This document shows, piece after piece, positions 9,136 through 17,410 of a DNA stretch of 64,000 nucleotides. This DNA comes from Nocardiopsis endophytica. GTDB taxonomy: Bacteria; Actinomycetota; Actinomycetes; Streptosporangiales; Streptosporangiaceae. The translations under genes and the position numbers were made by a program. Below the pieces are notes generated by a model that made no database searches, had not been told where the DNA came from, and worked only from the letters and a program-made list of their open reading frames with translations. Within the stretch, counting starts at the first letter, position 1. Every line of letters begins with the position of its first letter. Location: contig NZ_JAQFWQ010000018.1 in assembly GCF_027706725.1 (NCBI RefSeq), positions 1 through 64,000 of the forward strand, given 5' to 3'.

Positions 9136-9942
9136 TCATCGGCGGTCCCTCAGGGCGGGGTGGGCCCCGGCGGTGACCAGGTCGGCGACGGCGGTCCGCG
9201 GGTGGCGGCCGGTCACCAGGCTCTCGCCGACGAGCACCGCGTCGGCGCCGGAGCCGGCGTAGGCGAGCAGGTCGTGCGGTCCGCGCACACCGGACTCGGC
9301 GATCTTGATGCGGTCGTCGGGGATGGCGGGGGCGACGCGGGCGAAGGTGTCCCGGTCGACCTTGAGGGTGGTCAGGTCGCGGGCGTTGACGCCGATGACG
9401 GTGGCCCCGGCCGCCAGGGCCCGCTCCACCTCCTGCTCGGTGTGCACCTCGACCAGCGGGGTCAGGCCGAGCGACTCGGCGCGCTCGACCAGCGAGACCA
9501 GGGCGTCCTGCTCCAGGGCGGCGACGATGAGCAGCACCGCGTCGGCGCCGTGCACCAGCGCCTCCCACAGCTGGTAGGAGCTGACGACGAAGTCCTTGCG
9601 CAGCAGCGGGGTGGGCACGGCGGCGCGCACCGCGGCCAGGTCCTCCAGGCTGCCGCTGAACCGGCGGCGCTCGGTGAGCACGCTGATCAGGCACGCCCCG
9701 CCGTCGGCGTAGTCCTTGGCCAGCGCGGCCGGGTCGGCGATGGCCGACAGGGCGCCCTTGGACGGGCTGGAGCGCTTCACCTCGGCGATGACCTGCACTC
9801 CGGGCCGGCGCAGGGCGGCGACCACGTCCTGCGGCCGGGGGACGGCGGCGGCCATCTCCTTGAGGCGTTCCAGCGGCGTCTGCGCCTGCCGTGCGGCGAG
9901 GTCGTCGCGCACCCCGTCGAGGATCTCGTCGAGCACGCTCAC
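9136..9942 (-). CDS. trpC: Indole-3-glycerol phosphate synthase
   Basis: Converts CdRP to indole-3-glycerol phosphate. It is 268 residues from the GTG at 9942, which has a strong GGAGGGGG upstream and matches the usual family N terminus (SVLDEI). TIM-barrel motifs present are [15 protein letters not shown] and GVNARDL, and the phosphate-binding segment ESGV. It follows the DUF2752 gene on the same strand by 182 bp. No trpF is present in the window; PriA at 23.7-24.4 kb is expected to supply that step. Confidence 0.96.
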   Translation of the reverse strand: MSVLDEILDGVRDDLAARQAQTPLERLKEMAAAVPRPQDVVAALRRPGVQVIAEVKRSSPSKGALSAIADPAALAKDYADGGACLISVLTERRRFSGSLEDLAAVRAAVPTPLLRKDFVVSSYQLWEALVHGADAVLLIVAALEQDALVSLVERAESLGLTPLVEVHTEQEVERALAAGATVIGVNARDLTTLKVDRDTFARVAPAIPDDRIKIAESGVRGPHDLLAYAGSGADAVLVGESLVTGRHPRTAVADLVTAGAHPALRDRR

Positions 9943-10124
9943 GTGGGCCTGCCCCCTCCAGATAGCTGTCGTCATGGCGTCCGCCGCCGCGGTGGACGCC
10001 GGTGGCGTCGGGGCACACGGCGGGAAGGCTCATCGTCCGCGCCCCGGTGTCGTCCGATCGTATCCGTCCCGCGACGGCGGAGGGTCACCGCCCCGCGGAT
10101 CGGGGCGGGTGCGCCGCGCGGGGC

Positions 10125-10628
10125 TCAGCCCCAGACGGGAGCGGGGGCGGGCACCCCGCCGGGGGCCAGGAACAGGCCGAAGGGGGTGTTGCGCACGACG
10201 GTGTACCCGATGACGACGAGCAGCAGTACCAGGGCCCCGACCGGGCGCAGGCCCCTGGCGGGCGGCACGTCGGGGCGGAAGGACCGGTAGAGCCACCGGC
10301 CGTACAGGTAGGCCATGTAGGGGAGGAGCGCCAGCAGGAGGACGTTCATCTGGGCGGCGCCGGCGATGTCGAGGTTGGTCAGCGCGTGCACGGCGCGGGT
10401 GGTGCCGCAGCCCGGGCACCAGGTGCCGGTGACGGTGAGCCAGGGGCAGGTCGGGTAGTTGCCCGGCTGGTTGGGGTCGATGGCGTGGACGACCAGGAGC
10501 CCGGCCGTTCCTGCGGCGCCCAGCAGCAGGGGCCAGGTGGCGGGGTGCAGGCGCCCGGCGAGGGCGCGGAGGCGCCCTGAGGGGCGCGGTCCGGCGGGCG
10601 GGGGCGGTGATGCGGGGCTGGTCTCCAC
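10125..10628 (-). CDS. DUF2752 membrane protein
   Basis: A 167-residue protein with about three transmembrane helices. The family signature CPGCGTTRA occurs near residue 90, preceded by a YPTCPW segment. DUF2752 genes commonly sit beside trpC in actinomycetes and their role is unknown. The GTG start at 10628 has only a weak ribosome-binding sequence. A strong terminator-like hairpin separates it from the CD225-like gene upstream, so it probably begins its own transcript leading into trpC. Confidence 0.85.
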   Translation of the reverse strand: METSPASPPPPAGPRPSGRLRALAGRLHPATWPLLLGAAGTAGLLVVHAIDPNQPGNYPTCPWLTVTGTWCPGCGTTRAVHALTNLDIAGAAQMNVLLLALLPYMAYLYGRWLYRSFRPDVPPARGLRPVGALVLLLVVIGYTVVRNTPFGLFLAPGGVPAPAPVWG

Positions 10629-10658
10629 GGGCCGAGTCTAGACGGTGCCGGACGCGGA

Positions 10659-10688
10659 ACGGCGCCGCACCCTCCGGTGCGGCGCCGT
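10659..10688 (-). terminator. Strong hairpin downstream of the CD225-like gene
   Basis: A perfect 13-bp stem (10659-10671 with 10676-10688) closes on a 4-base loop. It starts six bases after the stop of the CD225-like gene on the minus strand. There is no long T-run, as is common for actinomycete terminators. Confidence 0.75.
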
Positions 10689-10693
10689 GGGCG

Positions 10694-11269
10694 TCAGTAG
10701 CCGTTCATCTCGTCGTCGAGGCTCTCGTTGAGCTCGTCCAGCTCCTCCAGCTGCTGGTCGAGCTCCTCGTCTCCGGTGTCGTACTCCCCGGTGCCGTCGT
10801 CGTACCCGGTGCCGTCGTCATAGCCGGTGGTGTCGTCGTACTCGCTGTAGCCCGAGTCGGTGCCGTCGTCCAGCCCCCCGGAGGTGGCGGCGACCCCGAA
10901 CCCGAGCCCGATGATCCCCAGCGTCATGAGGATGCTCAGCAGGACGCTGAGGACGATGCTGATCCCGAAGGCGATGAAGGACCACTTCTCGAACTTCTTC
11001 GCCTTGTCATGGGCGTCGTAGGCGCCCTGGTAGTCCCCCGCCCGCCAGGCGGAGTCGACCTTCAGGCCGAAGATGAGGGCAGGGATGCCCAGCAGCGGGA
11101 AAAGGATGATGGCGATGATGAGGCCGGCCATGCCGACCTGCGGCGGCCCGCCCTGGGGCGCGCCGGGGGGCGGGCCGCCGGGCGCGTGCCCGTACGGCGC
11201 GCCTCCTGGGGGAGGGCTGTACCCGCCACCGGGCGGAGGAGGGGGCGGTCCGGGGGGTGGATAGCTCAT
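10694..11269 (-). CDS. CD225/dispanin-like membrane protein
   Basis: A 191-residue protein. A Pro/Gly/Tyr-rich N terminus (about 1-55) is followed by a helix, a cytoplasmic loop with VDSAWRAGDYQGAYDAHDKAKK (the motif of this fold, given here as residues about 77-98) and a second hydrophobic segment. It ends in an acidic tail with Asp-Thr/Tyr-rich repeats (GYDDGTGYDDGTG). This domain arrangement is typical of bacterial CD225/dispanin proteins, whose function is unknown. I start it at the ATG at 11269; a GTG lies directly before it. It seems to be a single-gene transcript, bounded by the hairpin at 10659-10688. Confidence 0.8.
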   Translation of the reverse strand: MSYPPPGPPPPPPGGGYSPPPGGAPYGHAPGGPPPGAPQGGPPQVGMAGLIIAIILFPLLGIPALIFGLKVDSAWRAGDYQGAYDAHDKAKKFEKWSFIAFGISIVLSVLLSILMTLGIIGLGFGVAATSGGLDDGTDSGYSEYDDTTGYDDGTGYDDGTGEYDTGDEELDQQLEELDELNESLDDEMNGY

Positions 11270-11699
11270 CACTACCTACTTCTCTGTACCTGTGACGCCA
11301 ACGTGTGAGGGGCCACGGCGGCGCGCCGTCGCGCGCAGGTGTGCGGGGATGGGGGGCCGGCGGTCTCAGGGCCGGGTACGCCGCGTTTCGCCGCAGATCG
11401 GTAGGCATCATGCCAGACGAAGGACAGGCCGGACCCCATTTCCGCAGACCCGCGACCACGGTCCGGAGGCGCGCGAGCACGCCTCGCCGCCGAGCGACCC
11501 CGGAGATGTGGCGGCGAGGCCTGGGAGAACAGGGACGGGCGGGCAAGCGGCGAACCGAGACCGAAGGCCCCCGCCCCCATGGCCGAAAGCGGCCCTGAGG
11601 CACCAGTCACCCCGCACCCGAACGAGCCATATCGGGCGCCCGCGACGGCCGCACCCCACCCCGAGAGACGCCATCCCGGCGATGATCTCACCAAAGGGG

Positions 11700-11790
11700 C
11701 CAGGCAGGGCGCAGGGCCATCTTGAGTGGTGATATCGACACCTGATCCACCAAGAAGCGTCGATTTCACGACACAGGACGCCCAACCCCC
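11700..11790 (-). repeat. Dispersed repeat B, copy 1 (inverted)
   Basis: Read on the minus strand this contains CGTGAAATCGACGCTT followed by GATCAGGTG and a short ATCACCACT block. The 16-mer is identical to that at 37915-37930, and the flanks are about 75-80% similar. A third, more diverged copy is near 56264-56358. Confidence 0.65.
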
Positions 11791-11843
11791 TCCCCCACCG
11801 CCCGAAATGCCCGACATGCGCCGCCCGGGAGGCCCCCCTCCGC

Positions 11844-11905
11844 GATGATCTCGGGGAACCCGGGGTTAAACCGGACACAATAACCCCGACTTCCCCGAGA
11901 TCAAC
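11844..11905. repeat. Palindromic repeat A, copy 1
   Basis: GATCTCGGGGAA...GGGGTTA faces TAACCCC...TTCCCCGAGATC around a loop containing AAACCGG. The total is about 62 bp, with arms of about 20 bp and two or three mismatches. The same outer arms (GATCTCG/CGAGATC) and AAACCG loop recur at 11937-11998, 22833-22900 and 31383-31444. Confidence 0.75.
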
Positions 11906-11936
11906 ACCAGCGCGCCCCCGCACCGCCGTCCCCTCG

Positions 11937-11998
11937 TTGATCTCGGGGAAAAGGACGCTAAAACCGCCCCGGTAGCGTCGTTTTTCCCGAGATCATCG
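11937..11998. repeat. Palindromic repeat A, copy 2
   Basis: GTTGATCTCGGGGAAAA and GACGCTA pair with TAGCGTC and TTTTTCCCGAGATCATC around the loop AAACCGCCCCGG. Its right end runs directly into repeat C, as at the left edge of the window. Confidence 0.8.
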
Positions 11999-12002
11999 CG
12001 GA

Positions 12003-12140
12003 GGGGCCCGGCGCCCGGCAGGCAGGGCCGGGGAACCGCCCCGCTGCTGCCGTCGCCGCCCTCACCAGAAACCACGCACACGCGCCGCGGCCGACGACGC
12101 TGCAGCAAGCGCCGCCCACCTCCGTCGTCGCCGCTCTTCC
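12003..12140. repeat. Dispersed repeat C, copy 3
   Basis: It carries GGCAGGCAGGGCCGGGGAAC, CCGTCGCCGCC, CCACGCACACG, GGCCGACGACGCTG and TCCGTCGTCGCCGC in the same order as the copies at 97-233 and 308-452. It begins four bases after palindrome A copy 2. Confidence 0.75.
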
Positions 12141-12159
12141 CCGTCCCCGGATACGACCG

Positions 12160-12203
12160 CGGCCCGCTCCTGGTGGTGGCGGTGCACCACGGGGAGCGGG
12201 CCG
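12160..12203 (-). terminator. Hairpin downstream of the hisI operon
   Basis: CGGCCCGCTCC (12160-12170) pairs perfectly with GGAGCGGGCCG (12193-12203), with a further TGGTG/CACCA pairing in the loop. It lies about 110 bp after the stop of the HGxxPAAW gene on the minus strand. Confidence 0.65.
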
Positions 12204-12314
12204 TGTCGGTCTCTCTCGGGGGCGTGCGCCGTCCCGGCCGTGCGGCCGGCCCGGTCCGCGCCCCCAGCGGTCCGTAGGCCCTCGGGCGGGCCCACCGACC
12301 GGACGGGGCGTCGG

Positions 12315-12713
12315 CTACTTGGCGCCCGCGGTGGCGGGCTCCTTGTCGTCGTCGCCACCCTTCTTGTCCGTCTTGTCCGCCTTCTCGGCCTTGTCCGCCT
12401 TCTCAGAGGCCTTGGCGGCCTTGTCGCCCTTGGCGGCCTCGCCGCCCTGCGCGCGCTCGGACTCCCACTGCTCGCGCGTCGGCGGCACCGGGCGCGGCTC
12501 CTTGCGGCCCAGGCCGGCCTTCTTCATGACCCCGGCGACGATCGCCAGCACGACGCTGGCCCCCAGACCGAGCCCGGTCCAGACGATGATGTCCCCGCCG
12601 AGGATGATGGCGGCGCCGGCCACGGTCCACGCCGCGATCCAGGAGATGGTGAGGAACCACGCGGCGACGGTGTTGCCGTGGTCCTCGTGCTCCTCGTGGT
12701 GTGCGTCGGCCAT
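12315..12713 (-). CDS. HGxxPAAW-type membrane protein of the trp neighbourhood
   Basis: A 132-residue protein with an N-terminal His/Glu-rich segment, the motif HGNTVAAW (family HGxxPAAW) at about residues 12-19, and two transmembrane helices (about 18-40 and 46-66). A Lys/Glu/Ala-rich tail with repeated ADKA/DKAEK units follows. Family members accompany trp genes in actinomycetes and have no known function. Its ATG overlaps the stop of the preceding gene by one base (TGATG). The Pro of the family motif is replaced by Val here. Confidence 0.85.
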   Translation of the reverse strand: MADAHHEEHEDHGNTVAAWFLTISWIAAWTVAGAAIILGGDIIVWTGLGLGASVVLAIVAGVMKKAGLGRKEPRPVPPTREQWESERAQGGEAAKGDKAAKASEKADKAEKADKTDKKGGDDDKEPATAGAK

Positions 12714-13423
12714 CAGGGCTCCTTCTGTGCTGCCGGTGCGCCCGCCGGTCGGGCGCGGTCACGGTCGGGATCGTCGTTGTCAGGGGCGCCGCCGGCCTCC
12801 TCGGCGGACGCGCCGCCCTGGGCCGGGTCGGCGGTGGGGTCCTCTCCGTGGTCCAGCGACCTCCACAGGTCGGCGGGGTCGGCAGGGCCGTTCCGGGAGG
12901 TCGCGGCGGAGGCGCCGTGGCGATCGTACCTGCTGCCCATGGCGGGCCAGGCAGGCCCCCGCCACGCGGCGGCGGCGCCGGCGGCCAGCAGGACGGCCCC
13001 GCCGAACGCGGCCAGGGCCGGCCACCCCCACTCCACGTGCAGGCCGCCCAGCTCGCCCCGGGCGGTCGTGGCCCGGAGCGCCGCGGCGGCCAGGGAGGAC
13101 CCGCGGGTGCCGGTCCACACCCCCGCCAGGGCTCCGGCTCCGAAGAGGACCATCAGGACGCCCGCGGCGGTGCGCGCACGGCCGCGGGTGGCGATGAGCG
13201 CGGCGACCGCGGCGAGCCCGGCCCACCCCATGGCCGCGACGGCCGGGGCGGCGGTGGCACCGTCCACCTGGACGGGGGCCGCGGCCAGCGGGCCGGGCAC
13301 CTCGACGTCGCCGCTGGCCCAGGTCTGCCCGGCGGCGGTGATCAGGGCGGCGGCGCCGACCGCGGTGGCGGCCAGGGCCGAGGTGTACTCGCGCTTGGCG
13401 CGCGCGTGGTCCGGCCCGCTCAC
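12713..13423 (-). CDS. Trp-biosynthesis-associated membrane protein (TIGR02234/Trp_oprn_chp)
   Basis: A 236-residue protein with four predicted transmembrane helices (about 14-32, 55-75, 82-100 and 130-150) and a charged, Asp/Pro-rich C-terminal tail. The [20 protein letters not shown] start and W-A-S-G segment match the Trp_oprn_chp family, whose members are found between trpE and trpC. The GTG at 13423 overlaps the hisI stop by four bases. In many relatives trpE lies between hisI and this gene; here the two are directly joined. Confidence 0.85.
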   Translation of the reverse strand: MSGPDHARAKREYTSALAATAVGAAALITAAGQTWASGDVEVPGPLAAAPVQVDGATAAPAVAAMGWAGLAAVAALIATRGRARTAAGVLMVLFGAGALAGVWTGTRGSSLAAAALRATTARGELGGLHVEWGWPALAAFGGAVLLAAGAAAAWRGPAWPAMGSRYDRHGASAATSRNGPADPADLWRSLDHGEDPTADPAQGGASAEEAGGAPDNDDPDRDRARPAGAPAAQKEP

Positions 13424-13815
13424 GGCCCGCCCTCCACCGGCAGGGCACCGGCGTCGAAGCAGGTGCGGTCGCCGGTGTGGCAGGCGGCGCCGGTCTGGTC
13501 CACCTGGACCAGCAGCGTGTCCCCGTCGCAGTCGAGGGCGACCGAGACGACCCGCTGCACGTTGCCCGAGGTGGCGCCCTTCACCCAGTACTCTCCGCGG
13601 CTGCGCGACCAGTAGGTGGCGCTGCGGGTGGTCAGGGTGCGGTGCAGGGCCTCGTCGTCCATCCACGCGAGCATGAGCACCTCGCCGGTGTCGTGCTGCT
13701 GCACGACGGCCGGGACGAGGCCGTCGGGGGTGCGCTTGAGGCGGGCGGCGACCTCGGGGGCGAGCCCGCTGGCGGGCGCGCCTGCCGGGCCGCCCTCCGA
13801 TGGGCGGGCGGTCAT
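13420..13815 (-). CDS. hisI: Phosphoribosyl-AMP cyclohydrolase
   Basis: Opens the adenine ring of PR-AMP in the third step of histidine synthesis. It is 131 residues, normal for the monofunctional enzyme. The metal-binding signatures DCDGD and CHTGDRTC are present, as are WMDDEAL and [12 protein letters not shown]. It is separated from the rest of the his genes (22.9-28.4 kb) and heads the membrane-protein pair that follows. A TAGGCT sequence six bases upstream of the ATG suggests a leaderless transcript. Confidence 0.95.
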   Translation of the reverse strand: MTARPSEGGPAGAPASGLAPEVAARLKRTPDGLVPAVVQQHDTGEVLMLAWMDDEALHRTLTTRSATYWSRSRGEYWVKGATSGNVQRVVSVALDCDGDTLLVQVDQTGAACHTGDRTCFDAGALPVEGGP

Positions 13816-13827
13816 GGTGACAGCCTA
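13816..13827 (-). promoter_or_regulatory. Predicted leaderless promoter -10 of hisI
   Basis: TAGGCT lies exactly six bases before the hisI ATG on the minus strand, with no Shine-Dalgarno sequence between. With transcription starting about seven bases after the -10, the mRNA would begin at the start codon. The same layout recurs before hisD, ybaK, the AraC gene and the LysR gene. Confidence 0.5.
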
Positions 13828-14040
13828 TGTGCGGGTCGGCGCCGCCCGCGGCCGGGTCGGCCTTAGGGCGTGTTGTGTTGATCATGCTCGGCCGCGCGGC
13901 GCCCGCGTTCGGCCGCCACCGCGCTCCCACCGGCCGCCTCCGCGTTCTCACCGACCCGCCCCCGCCGCGCTCCCACCGGCCACGCGGCGGGCGGGCCGAC
14001 GGCGGACGGACAGCGGGCGGCAGTCGGACGGCGAACGGCG

Positions 14041-14094
14041 GGCCGACGGCGGGCGGCGGGCCGACGGCGGGCGGCGGGCCGACGGCGGGCGGCG
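14041..14094. repeat. Three perfect 18-bp tandem repeats
   Basis: GGCCGACGGCGGGCGGCG occurs three times head to tail, with degenerate versions extending left to about 13984. It lies just upstream of the SIS-domain gene in the gap shared with hisI. It is a simple-sequence expansion rather than CRISPR: there are no spacers. Confidence 0.85.
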
Positions 14095-14136
14095 AGTATC
14101 GTCGTTGGCGTTCCGCATGACCCGAGAAGGAGCCGT

Positions 14137-15123
14137 GTGACCGCGCAGTTGCTCTCCGCCGACCTCGCGGGCGTGCCCGCGGCGCTCAACGCGCTCGCCG
14201 ACCGCCTGGCCCGCAAGGACCCCTATGAGGCGCTGCCCGCGCTGGTGGACGACGAGCCCGCGGGAATCCTGCTCCTGGGCACGGGCTCGGCGCGGCACGC
14301 GTGCGAGGCGGCCGCGCACCGGCTGCGGCGGGCGGGGCTGGGGGCGACGGCCGAGCACCCCTCGGCCGAGGGGTCGCTCCCGGCGGGCCCGGCGACGCTG
14401 GTGGTTGCGGTCGCGGTCGGCGGCGGCCTGCGGGAGCTGTGCACGGCGCTGGACCGGTACGTGGCGAACTCGGCGATCGTCGTGATCACCGACGACACGA
14501 CCTCCCCGGCGGCCCGCTACGCCGACATCCTGGTGCCCCTGGGCGACGAGCCGGACAAGAGCGGGCTGAACTCCCGCGGCCACCGGCTGGCGCTGGCGCA
14601 GTTGCTGCACCTGGGGCACCGGCTGGGGGCCCAGCCCCTGGGCCGCTCGGCCGACCTGGTGCCGACCCTGCGGCGGGCCTCCAACGCCTCGGCGGACCTG
14701 CTGGAGCGGGCGCGCACGTGGGTGCCGGAGGCGGCGGCCGTGCTGGAGGGCGGCGGCCCGGTGCACACGGCGGCCCCGGCGGAGCGGGAGGCCTCGGCCG
14801 AGCAGGCGAGCCTGGTGCTGCGGCAGGGCCCGGTGATGGCGTCGTTCGCGTTCGAGACGGCCGAGTGGTCGCACACGGGGCGGTACCTGGCGGCGGTGAG
14901 CGACTACCGGGCGCTGCTGTTCGCCGGGTCCCACTACGACGAGCGGTTCTCCGAGCACCTGCTGCAGCTGCGCGGCCGGTTCGTGGCGGTGGGCGGCCAG
15001 GTGGAGGGCGCGGCGGCGACCGTACGGTACCTGGGCGACACCGATCCGGACGTGGCGCTGCTGACCGAGCCGCTGGTCGCCGAGATCCTCGCGGCCCACT
15101 GGTGGGCGGCCCGCGGGATCTGA
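14137..15123 (+). CDS. SIS-domain protein
   Basis: A 328-residue protein resembling the sugar-isomerase (SIS) fold found in phosphosugar isomerases and binding proteins. Two halves can be seen: residues about 45-125 (GILLLGTGSARHACEAAAHRL, then VVAVAVGGG and a VVITDDTTSP segment) and residues about 225-320. The GTG start at 14137 has AAGGAG five bases upstream. No HTH is fused, so it is not an RpiR regulator. The first half has GTGSAR in place of the common phosphosugar-binding G-x-G-x-S pattern. The substrate is unknown. It is a single gene on the plus strand, convergent with the ABC exporter. Confidence 0.75.
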   Translation: MTAQLLSADLAGVPAALNALADRLARKDPYEALPALVDDEPAGILLLGTGSARHACEAAAHRLRRAGLGATAEHPSAEGSLPAGPATLVVAVAVGGGLRELCTALDRYVANSAIVVITDDTTSPAARYADILVPLGDEPDKSGLNSRGHRLALAQLLHLGHRLGAQPLGRSADLVPTLRRASNASADLLERARTWVPEAAAVLEGGGPVHTAAPAEREASAEQASLVLRQGPVMASFAFETAEWSHTGRYLAAVSDYRALLFAGSHYDERFSEHLLQLRGRFVAVGGQVEGAAATVRYLGDTDPDVALLTEPLVAEILAAHWWAARGI

Positions 15124-15207
15124 CGGCGGAGGGCCGGGAGCCCTCGGCCGCGCCCCGCGCCCTTCCGGGTCGCGGCCCGGGCGCCCGGCCCGTGGTTGCA
15201 CTCACCG

Positions 15208-15247
15208 GTTGACGCCGCCGGCCCCGGAAGCGTCGTTTCTCCCGAGA
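15208..15247. repeat. Half copy of palindromic repeat A
   Basis: GACGC and GCGTC pair around a GC-rich centre, and the right arm GCGTCGTTTCTCCCGAGA is identical to the corresponding part of the copy at 31383-31444. It then stops abruptly at the boundary with the transposase remnant. The left outer arm is missing. Confidence 0.65.
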
Positions 15248-15268
15248 GGCCGTCAAAGGCCGCCGGGG

Positions 15269-15379
15269 GCCTACCGGGTGCTCAAGCGCAAGCTGGTGCG
15301 GCAGGTGTTCCGGGCCATGCGCGCCGACAAGGCCGCGCGCACGGCCCGCGAACAACAAGCACTCTCGTTGGCCGCTTGA
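15269..15379 (+). pseudogene. C-terminal remnant of an IS110-type transposase
   Basis: A 36-codon fragment beginning AYRVLKRKLVRQVFRAMRAD and ending in a proper stop resembles the C terminus of IS110/IS116/IS902-family transposases. Nothing upstream resembles the RuvC-like N-terminal part. TTGAC-N8-GTCAA directly after the stop may be part of the old element end. It sits against a broken copy of palindrome A. The family call rests on recall of the conserved C-terminal pattern. Confidence 0.55.
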
Positions 15380-15571
15380 CATAGAAGCGTCAACGCCGAG
15401 CGACCCGCCCATCCGCGCGGCTTCCGAGCCGTGGCGGGGCCGCCCATGAGCCGCGGCGCCCCTTCAGGCACGGCCGGATGGACCCGCCCGGGCCAGGGGT
15501 GGCAGCCCTCGCGGCCCCTCCCCTGCCGGCCCTGCCCTCCCTGTCGTCCCCTGCCCGCCCGCGCCGGCGCC

Positions 15572-17410
15572 TCAGGCCGAGCTGCGCACCCAGGAGGCGT
15601 ACAGGTCCGCGTAGACCCCCTCCTGCTCGGCGAGGTGCTTGTGCGGGCCGCGCTGGACGACCCTGCCCGCGTCGAACACCAGTACCTCGTCGGCGGCCTC
15701 CGCGGTCGACATCCGGTGGGCGATGGCCACCGAGGTGCGCCCGGCGGTGATCCGGTCCAGCGCCCGCTGGATGCGCGTCTCGGTGTGCGGGTCGACCGCC
15801 GAGGTGGCCTCGTCCAGCACCAGCAGGTCGGGGTCGGCGACGAAGGCCCGCACCAGAGCCACGAGCTGGCGCTCCCCCGCCGACAGGGACTCCCCGCGCT
15901 GGCCGACCGGGGTGTCCAGGCCGTGCGCCAGGCCCGCCAGCCAGTCGCCCAGGCCCAGGTCGGCCACGGCCCGCTCCAGGTCGGCGCCGGTCGCCTCCGG
16001 GCGGGCGAAGCGGATGTTGTCGCCCAGCGTGCCGTCGAACAGGAACCCCTCCTGGGGCACCATCACGACCCGACTGCGCAGTGACGAGAAGGCCACTTCC
16101 CGCAGGTCGGCGCCGTCGAGCAGGACCCGCCCCGCGGAGGGGTCCATCAGGCGGGTGAGGAGTTTGACGAAGGTGGTCTTGCCCGACCCGGTCTCGCCCA
16201 CCACGGCCACCCGGGTGCCGGGGGCGATCTCCAGGTCCACGCCGTCCAGCACGGTCGGCCCGCCCGGGTAGGCGTAGGAGACCCGGTCGAAGCGGACGCC
16301 GACCGGGCCGCGGGGCAGCTCCCGGCCGCCGTCGCCCGGGTCGGCGACATCGGGCTCGGTGTCGAGCACGCCCAGCACGCGGCGCCACCCGGCGATGGCG
16401 TTCTGCGCCTCGTTGAAGATCTCCGTGGCCATCATCATCGGCTGCACGAACAGCGTGACCAGGAACAGGAAGGCGACGAGCTGGCCGGGGGTGAGGTGGC
16501 CGCCCACGCCCAGCAGCACGCCGGTGACGACCACGGCGGCGTTGCCGACGGCGGCGACGAGCTCGGCGAACGGCGAGACCGACATGGACAGGCGCTGCGC
16601 CTTCACCTGCGCCTTGCGGGTGGCCAGGACGCGGTCGTCGATGCGGCGGGCGGTGCGGTCCTCGGTGCCGTGGGCGCGGATGACGGCGGCGCCGACGACG
16701 GTCTCCCCGATGACGCCGAGCATCTCTCCGGTGCGCTCGCGCACCGACAGGTAGGCCTTGGACAGCAGCCGCTGCAGCCACCGGGCGCCGAACAGCAGCG
16801 GCAGGAAGCACACCCACACCACGAGGGTGAGCTGCCAGGAGTAGACGGCCATCAGCACGGTGGCCACCAGCAGCTGGCCCGAGCTGACGATGAGCAGGAT
16901 GCCGCCCCACTGCATGAAGGTGCTGATCTGGTCGACGTCGGAGGTGACCCGGGAGACCAGGGCGCCCTTGCGCTCGCTGTTCTGGGTGAGCACCGACAGG
17001 TCGTGCACGTGCCGGAAGGCCTTGCGGCGCAGGGTGGCCAGGCCCGATTCGGTGGCCCGGTACAGGCGCACGTTCATCACGTAGGAGCACACGGTGGTCA
17101 GAGCGAGCACGGCGGTGCTCACGGCGACGGCGAGGACCGTGAAGTCGAGGTCGGGGCCGCCCTCCACCGCGATGCCGTTGTCGATGGTCTGCTGGACGGC
17201 CAGCGGCACCACGATCTTCCCGGCGGTGGCCACGAGGGCGAACAGCACGGTCCAGCCCAGGCCGCGGGTGAACTCCGGGGACAGGGCCAGTCCGCGGCGG
17301 ATGGTGGCGACGGCCCCGAGGCTGGAGCGGCTCAGGCCGGGGGCGGGGGCCTCGGGGCCCAGCCCCTCCTCCCTGGCGGAGCGGTCGCGGGTGGCGGCGG
17401 GCGCGCTCAT
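15572..17410 (-). CDS. Heterodimeric ABC exporter, catalytically complete subunit
   Basis: A 612-residue fused ABC exporter half: a six-helix transmembrane domain (about residues 45-335) followed by an ATPase domain. Walker A GETGSGKT, signature LSAGERQLVALVRA and Walker B LLVLDEATSAVD with the catalytic Glu are all present, plus the switch His in AIAHRMST. The LSAGERQ form of the signature is typical of one half of heterodimeric exporters (MdlB-like). The ATG overlaps the upstream half's stop by four bases, so both halves are made together. A role in drug, lipid or peptide export is inferred. The leader attenuator upstream of the operon points to inducible expression. Confidence 0.92.
   Translation of the reverse strand: MSAPAATRDRSAREEGLGPEAPAPGLSRSSLGAVATIRRGLALSPEFTRGLGWTVLFALVATAGKIVVPLAVQQTIDNGIAVEGGPDLDFTVLAVAVSTAVLALTTVCSYVMNVRLYRATESGLATLRRKAFRHVHDLSVLTQNSERKGALVSRVTSDVDQISTFMQWGGILLIVSSGQLLVATVLMAVYSWQLTLVVWVCFLPLLFGARWLQRLLSKAYLSVRERTGEMLGVIGETVVGAAVIRAHGTEDRTARRIDDRVLATRKAQVKAQRLSMSVSPFAELVAAVGNAAVVVTGVLLGVGGHLTPGQLVAFLFLVTLFVQPMMMATEIFNEAQNAIAGWRRVLGVLDTEPDVADPGDGGRELPRGPVGVRFDRVSYAYPGGPTVLDGVDLEIAPGTRVAVVGETGSGKTTFVKLLTRLMDPSAGRVLLDGADLREVAFSSLRSRVVMVPQEGFLFDGTLGDNIRFARPEATGADLERAVADLGLGDWLAGLAHGLDTPVGQRGESLSAGERQLVALVRAFVADPDLLVLDEATSAVDPHTETRIQRALDRITAGRTSVAIAHRMSTAEAADEVLVFDAGRVVQRGPHKHLAEQEGVYADLYASWVRSSA

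Larger units (their letters stand above)
11270..12314. other. 1-kb gap packed with dispersed repeats, no convincing gene
   Basis: The gap holds one copy of repeat B, two copies of palindrome A, one copy of repeat C and a terminator hairpin, listed separately. Open frames here have no family resemblance and change composition across the repeats. Local GC dips around the palindromes. It divides the CD225-like gene from the hisI operon. Confidence 0.65.

Noticed and set aside
7564-10290. A 908-residue plus-strand frame opposite trpB and trpC
   Set aside because: Shadow frame; the trp genes on the other strand are unambiguous.
13984-14094. CRISPR or attachment site at the 18-bp repeats
   Set aside because: Perfect head-to-tail simple repeats without spacers, tRNA or integrase nearby.
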